Made by a program: the position numbers and the translations under genes
Notes under the pieces: model-generated
Told to the model about the DNA's origin: nothing
Databases searched by the model: none
Seen by the model: only the letters and a program-made list of their open reading frames with translations
In this document: positions 60,169 through 64,000 of the stretch, in pieces
Layout: each line of letters begins with the position of its first letter
How positions within the stretch are numbered: the first letter of the stretch is position 1
Assembly (NCBI GenBank): GCA_016709575.1
Contig: JADJMM010000002.1
Span: 496,001 to 560,000, forward strand
DNA: 64,000 nt
Reading direction: 5' to 3'
From: Sphingobacteriaceae bacterium
Lineage (GTDB): Bacteria > Bacteroidota > Bacteroidia > B-17B0 > Aurantibacillaceae

Positions 60169-61878
60169 ATGAAAACTACACTAACAATAGCAACTCTTGC
60201 CCTAAGTGTTTTTGCAAATGCTCAAACCTTAAACGACATCATTGTAAAAACAGATAACGAACGTTATGAAGCCGCGGCTTCTGATTTTGTTACTTTAATT
60301 GCTAAAGATGCAGGTAAAGGCGAAAATTATTTTTACTACGGTGAGAACTTTTTTAAGAATGATGATTTAGATAATGCCAACGCGCAATATCAAAAAGGTT
60401 CTGAAGTTAATGCTACTAATCCTTTAAACTATGTTGGTTTAGGAAAAGTGCTTTGGGATAAAGGAAAAGAAGCTGATGCTAAAGCTATGTTTTTTAAAGC
60501 AGCCACTTTAGGTGCAAATAAAAATACAGAAGTGATGCGTAAAACTGCTGAAGCATACATCTTCTCGCCGAATAAAAATTTAGATGAGGCTATCAAATTA
60601 TTAAATGAAGCTATTAAATTGGAACCAAAAAATCCAATGAATCATATTTTATTAGGTGATGCACAATTGGAAAAAAATCCAACCGATGGAAGCACGCCTA
60701 TTAAGAGTTACCAAAAAGCAAGTGAGTTAAATCCAAAATCCACTTTAGGTATTTTACGTGAAGGTAAATTATACCAACGCGGAAGAAACTATCAATTAGC
60801 TCTAGACCTTTACAAAAAAGCAATTGGAATTGATGCTACTTTTGCTCCTGCTTACCGCGAGATTGCTGAAGTTTATATGTTAGCGGGACAATCAAAAAAC
60901 GCCATTGAAAATTGGAAAAAATATTTAGAGTTAAATAATAGTAACGACGCACGTTACCGTTATATGACAGCTTTATTCAACAACAAACAATATGCCGACG
61001 CGATTAACGAAGGTGAAAGTTTAAAGAAGGGCGGTTATAGCAATTATACTATCGAGCGTTTATTAGGTTGGGCTTATGGTGAGATGGGAAATAAAAATGA
61101 TACTGCTGCTTACTCAAAAGGGTTACGTTCTTTAAATCAGTTCTTTGATATGACTAAAGATAAAGCCGGCTTTAAATATTTACCGGGCGACTACAAATAC
61201 AAAGGTATGTTGTTATCAAAAACAGGTAAAGATTCGTTAGGAACTTTAGAAATTGAAAAAGCTATTGCCTTAGACCCAAATGCTAATTGCGAATTATACG
61301 GCGACATCGCACGTATTTGGAACAAAGCAAAAAATTATAACAAATCAATTACTGCTTGGGAAAAACGCGCTACTTGCACAAAAGCAATGGCGGGACAAGA
61401 TTACTTTGAGTTAGGTCGCTCTTGTTATTTTGGCGGTAACGCAAAAATAAAAGAAGCCTCTTCTATTAAAGATGCAAAAGCAAAAGCTGCTAAAGAAGCA
61501 GAGTCTACTCCTTATTTCGTGAAAGCGGATACTTGTTTTTCTAAATTAATTCAAGGGTCTCCAACTTTTCCTGCAGGTTATTTTTGGAGAGGACGTTCAA
61601 GCTCACAATTAGATCCTACAAGCGTTGCAGGTTTAGCAAAACCTTATTACGAAAAAGGATTAGAGTTAGCGAAACCTGAAGAAAAAACAAGTACTTACAA
61701 AGCAAACGTAATTGAAGCTTTAGAATATTTAGGATACTACTATTTGGTACAAAACAAAAACAAACCAAATCCGGATTCAGATAAATATTTTAATGAATTA
61801 AAAACAATGGATCCTAATAACGAAAAAGCTAAAAACTATTTTAACCCGCCAAAACAAACGGCACCGAAAGGGAAGTAA
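60169..61878 (+). CDS. Exported TPR protein, 569 aa
   Basis: Signal peptide at about 1-19 (ending VFANAQ). The mature part is made of TPR units throughout (about 35-560): 'NYFYYGENFFKNDDLDNANAQYQKGSEVNATNPLNYVGLGKVLWDKGKE' and 'NYQLALDLYKKAIGIDATFAPAYREIAEVYML' are examples. There is no membrane helix after the signal and no coiled-coil tail, so it is a soluble periplasmic or surface scaffold. It follows the PstS-like gene with its own promoter; exbB, exbD, tonB, the PstS-like gene and this TPR gene form a neighbourhood often seen in Bacteroidota. A possible role is in assembly around TonB-dependent systems; this is inference. Confidence 0.85.
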   Translation: MKTTLTIATLALSVFANAQTLNDIIVKTDNERYEAAASDFVTLIAKDAGKGENYFYYGENFFKNDDLDNANAQYQKGSEVNATNPLNYVGLGKVLWDKGKEADAKAMFFKAATLGANKNTEVMRKTAEAYIFSPNKNLDEAIKLLNEAIKLEPKNPMNHILLGDAQLEKNPTDGSTPIKSYQKASELNPKSTLGILREGKLYQRGRNYQLALDLYKKAIGIDATFAPAYREIAEVYMLAGQSKNAIENWKKYLELNNSNDARYRYMTALFNNKQYADAINEGESLKKGGYSNYTIERLLGWAYGEMGNKNDTAAYSKGLRSLNQFFDMTKDKAGFKYLPGDYKYKGMLLSKTGKDSLGTLEIEKAIALDPNANCELYGDIARIWNKAKNYNKSITAWEKRATCTKAMAGQDYFELGRSCYFGGNAKIKEASSIKDAKAKAAKEAESTPYFVKADTCFSKLIQGSPTFPAGYFWRGRSSSQLDPTSVAGLAKPYYEKGLELAKPEEKTSTYKANVIEALEYLGYYYLVQNKNKPNPDSDKYFNELKTMDPNNEKAKNYFNPPKQTAPKGK

Positions 61879-61880
61879 TT

Positions 61881-61915
61881 AAAAAGCCTCAACATTTGTT
61901 GGGGCTTTTGTTTTA
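61881..61915 (+). terminator. Terminator of the 569-aa TPR gene
   Basis: AAAAGCCTCAAC pairs with GTTGGGGCTTTT (one wobble) around ATTT, followed by T-rich sequence. Confidence 0.85.
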
Positions 61916-62028
61916 TTAGATTGAATTATATATATTTAATAAAATTCCTACGGATTTTGTCAACGAGATAATGACTTTTTGAGAGTAACAATATATACTT
62001 ATCCGATCTCGCTTTTAAGCTATTCAAA

Positions 62029-63627
62029 ATGAAATATAAATTTCAGGTCGTATTGATTTTTATTGCTTGGACGACGTTCGCCCAAAACAAAACAATTGAC
62101 TCGCTCAATACACTATTAAAATCAACCAAAGAAGATACAACACAGTTACGTTTGTATTTCGCACTTGCGAACTTGTGTGATATAGAAGACAATTTAAAGT
62201 ATGGGGAGCCTGCTGTTGCTTTAATTGATAAACTGATTTTGAAGACCTCTGATGAAAAGGAAAAAAGAAAACTCCTCAAAAGAAAAGCGGATGCGATTAG
62301 TTTCATTATCTTCTATTATCAAAGAAACCCTGATGAAAATAAGTTTCTGGAAAATACTCAGAAAAAACTAAGTCTCTGTGAACAAATTAAAGATTCAGCA
62401 TGTATTTTATATAGCTATATGAATATAGCCGCTCATTATCGAAATCAAGGCAATCTCCCTGAAGCATTAGAAAATTATAAAAAAGGACTTTCTGCTTGTA
62501 TCAAATTAAATTACAAGGAGGGTATCGCTAGGTCCAATGCTGAATTAGCGGATATGTACTTAGATCAGGGCGACACAGTTCATGCAATAGAATTATATAA
62601 AAAAGTAGTGTCCATCGCAGAGGGAATGAACAACAAAACTCTTTTAGCGCGTGCCATTATGCAGGCGGGAGGCGTGTACAATGCTATCCGAAATTTCACC
62701 AAAGCTCTGGAGTATTACGAAAAAGCAAGGCTGATGTTTGAAGCAACGAATGATAAACTTGGCCTGATGGAGATTTATAAAAACACAGGGGACACTTATA
62801 ACGCAAAAAAAGATTATGAAAAAGCATTACTCGATTATAAAAAAGCCGTGCAGCTTGCTGAAGAAATGAAAAAGCCTGTAGCTGTTGTAAATTTTATGGG
62901 AAGGATGGCTAACGTATATGCAAACATGTCGGACTATAAGAATGCCGTAGAATGTATTGACCAAGCTATTCGGTATAACAAAGAACATTTAGAGTCTGGT
63001 GGTAATATGCAGACATGGCTTAAATCGAAGTTAGCGGTGATCTATTATAAGAAAAAAGAGTACAAAAAAGCGAAACAATACAGCGATATGACTTTAGCAA
63101 CAATGAAAGCAGCTAACGCTGCCGACATTGATATGGAACTCGAAAAATTGGCTGCGAAAATTGATTCAGCTTGTGGAAATTATAAGGAAGCCTACTTACA
63201 TTATCAACAGTATATTCTGCTCCGGGATAAATTAAACAGCGAAGAAGTCCGAAAAGCAGCAACAAAAGAAAAATACCAAAGCGAATACGATAAACAGAAA
63301 GCGATTGACAAAGCCGAACAGGATAAAAAAGATCTAGAGACGAGTCAGGAAAAACGGAGACAAAAAATTATTACATTTTCTGTAATAAGTGTGCTTGTAC
63401 TCGTAGCTGTTTTCGCCTTATTTATGTTGCGCTCATTGCGGATAACACGGAAACAAAAAGAGATCATTGAAATTAAAGAACAGGAAACACTTCGGCAGAA
63501 ACATTTGGTAGAAGAAAAAAATAAAGAGGTGATGGATAGTATTCGCTATGCTAGGCGTATTCAAGCTTCTCTTATGCCAACTGAGAAATATCTAGACAAA
63601 ATATTTAAGGTATTAACTAAGAAGTAA
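62029..63627 (+). CDS. TPR protein with TM helix and coiled coil, ends before a PP2C domain
   Basis: A 532-residue protein with signal peptide (about 1-18, ending TTFAQ). TPR units run from about 105 to 380 ('YSYMNIAAHYRNQGNLPEALENYKKGLSACIKL'), then a charged helix, a membrane segment at about 443-463, and a coiled coil ending 'NKEVMDSIRYARRIQASLMPTEKY' with eleven more residues. The next sequence is a hairpin repeat and a gene on the other strand, so no catalytic domain follows. It is the fourth member of the same set. It stands alone and would pass an envelope signal to an unknown cytoplasmic partner. Confidence 0.83.
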   Translation: MKYKFQVVLIFIAWTTFAQNKTIDSLNTLLKSTKEDTTQLRLYFALANLCDIEDNLKYGEPAVALIDKLILKTSDEKEKRKLLKRKADAISFIIFYYQRNPDENKFLENTQKKLSLCEQIKDSACILYSYMNIAAHYRNQGNLPEALENYKKGLSACIKLNYKEGIARSNAELADMYLDQGDTVHAIELYKKVVSIAEGMNNKTLLARAIMQAGGVYNAIRNFTKALEYYEKARLMFEATNDKLGLMEIYKNTGDTYNAKKDYEKALLDYKKAVQLAEEMKKPVAVVNFMGRMANVYANMSDYKNAVECIDQAIRYNKEHLESGGNMQTWLKSKLAVIYYKKKEYKKAKQYSDMTLATMKAANAADIDMELEKLAAKIDSACGNYKEAYLHYQQYILLRDKLNSEEVRKAATKEKYQSEYDKQKAIDKAEQDKKDLETSQEKRRQKIITFSVISVLVLVAVFALFMLRSLRITRKQKEIIEIKEQETLRQKHLVEEKNKEVMDSIRYARRIQASLMPTEKYLDKIFKVLTKK

Positions 63628-63641
63628 CGAGCTCCAGTTCG

Positions 63642-63697
63642 CGCGGATTTGTAATCCGAGCGCATAATATAAGAAAGTCTTGGATTACAAATCCGCG
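63642..63697. repeat. Long inverted repeat between convergent genes
   Basis: CGCGGATTTGTAATCC (63642-63657) and GGATTACAAATCCGCG (63682-63697) form a perfect 16-pair stem around a 24-base loop. No T run follows, so it is not a standard terminator. Its GGATTTGTAATCC core is found in repeat families of Bacteroidota. Confidence 0.7.
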
Positions 63698-63707
63698 ACA
63701 ACATGTT

Positions 63708-64000
63708 TTACTTCACCGAATTATAAATATCAGTCAGTTTGTTTTTAGTTTCGGTAACGGTTTTCAATTCAGCATTCATTGCTGTTACATCTTTGTTTTC
63801 TTTTTTAGCAGCTTCTATGTTTGATTTTAATTTGCTTTCGCGGCCTTCGTAATTCTCAACTAAATTTGTTTTTAAAACGCGTAAGGCGCCATACTTAACG
63901 TATTTATTACCACCTTTTGTTAAACCCGCTAAATCATTTGCACCTGCAATAGCAGTCTCGGGTTTTGTACAACGTTTTAAAAATTTACCGTAAATACTCG
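63708..64000 (-). CDS. C-terminal end of an unidentified protein (partial)
   Basis: The gene runs off the right edge; 97 codons of its 3' end are present. The end is alpha-helical and Lys/Asn/Glu-rich: 'RCTKPETAIAGANDLAGLTKGGNKYVKYGALRVLKTNLVENYEGRESKLKSNIEAAKKENKDVTAMNAELKTVTE' -type helices as in HEAT or ARM-like tails, ending DIYNSVK. A similar end is present in some Bacteroidota M1 family peptidases, but I cannot confirm that from this part alone. It stops 11 bases after the long inverted repeat. Confidence 0.6.
   Translation of the reverse strand, partial: SIYGKFLKRCTKPETAIAGANDLAGLTKGGNKYVKYGALRVLKTNLVENYEGRESKLKSNIEAAKKENKDVTAMNAELKTVTETKNKLTDIYNSVK

Overview
The window comes from a low-GC member of the Bacteroidota. 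The signs are a giant SprB-repeat protein with a gliding/type IX secretion (T9SS) C-terminal domain, two proteins with T9SS type A sorting tails, a PorT-like protein, the Bacteroidota-style exbB-exbD-exbD-tonB cluster, a HemC-HemD fusion, many TPR proteins and TAnnTTTG-type promoters. I see no transposase, phage, CRISPR or rRNA operon; one tRNA (Phe) is present. Layout: 1-2.6 kb lptC (partial), an outer-membrane protein and coaX; 2.6-4.5 kb tRNA-Phe and an ABC-2 transporter; 4.5-8.6 kb a four-gene overlapping operon of a small exported protein, a beta-barrel-like protein and two TPR-membrane-coiled-coil proteins; 8.6-12.4 kb a metal/arsenic island (arsR, DUF6428, arsC, aquaporin, Cys-rich membrane protein, SigZ-type sigma factor) beside three very small Cys-rich proteins, one a 34-residue metallothionein-like peptide; 12.4-17.3 kb small membrane proteins, an M61 peptidase, a TPR protein and a SUI1/YciH factor; 17.3-24.2 kb another TPR-coiled-coil protein, a divergent T9SS protein/two-component system pair with phased GTTAAA boxes between them, and small membrane/regulatory genes; 24.2-33.5 kb uvrC, a membrane glycosyltransferase-like protein, asnS, lepA, porT and a FAD oxidoreductase; 33.5-43 kb one SprB-repeat adhesin of about 3150 residues; 43-49.1 kb aroK and haem genes (hemA, hemCD, membrane protein, hemB); 49.2-53.8 kb fabH, plsX, a histidine kinase, rpmF and DUF177; 54-62 kb the Ton energising cluster with a PstS-like lipoprotein and a TPR protein; 62-64 kb a further TPR-coiled-coil protein and the end of an unidentified gene. 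Two themes stand out. First, at least six single-base disruptions occur in otherwise intact conserved genes (the barrel gene at 8.2 kb, SUI1, asnS twice, a FAD oxidoreductase, hemA), mostly in A/T homopolymers. The simplest reading is residual indel error in the assembly, although the poly-A tract just after the start codon of the 8.2 kb gene could also be a phase-variation site. Second, four TPR proteins keep a membrane segment, a coiled coil and the 'DSIxYARRIQ' linker that usually precedes a SpoIIE/PP2C phosphatase domain, yet all end just before that domain. The regulatory finds are a 28-nt perfect inverted repeat covering the arsR start codon, a 22-nt inverted repeat upstream of the metallothionein-like gene, helically phased GTTAAA repeats between a two-component operon and its divergent T9SS neighbour, and 11-bp-spaced TGTCATAA repeats upstream of hemA.
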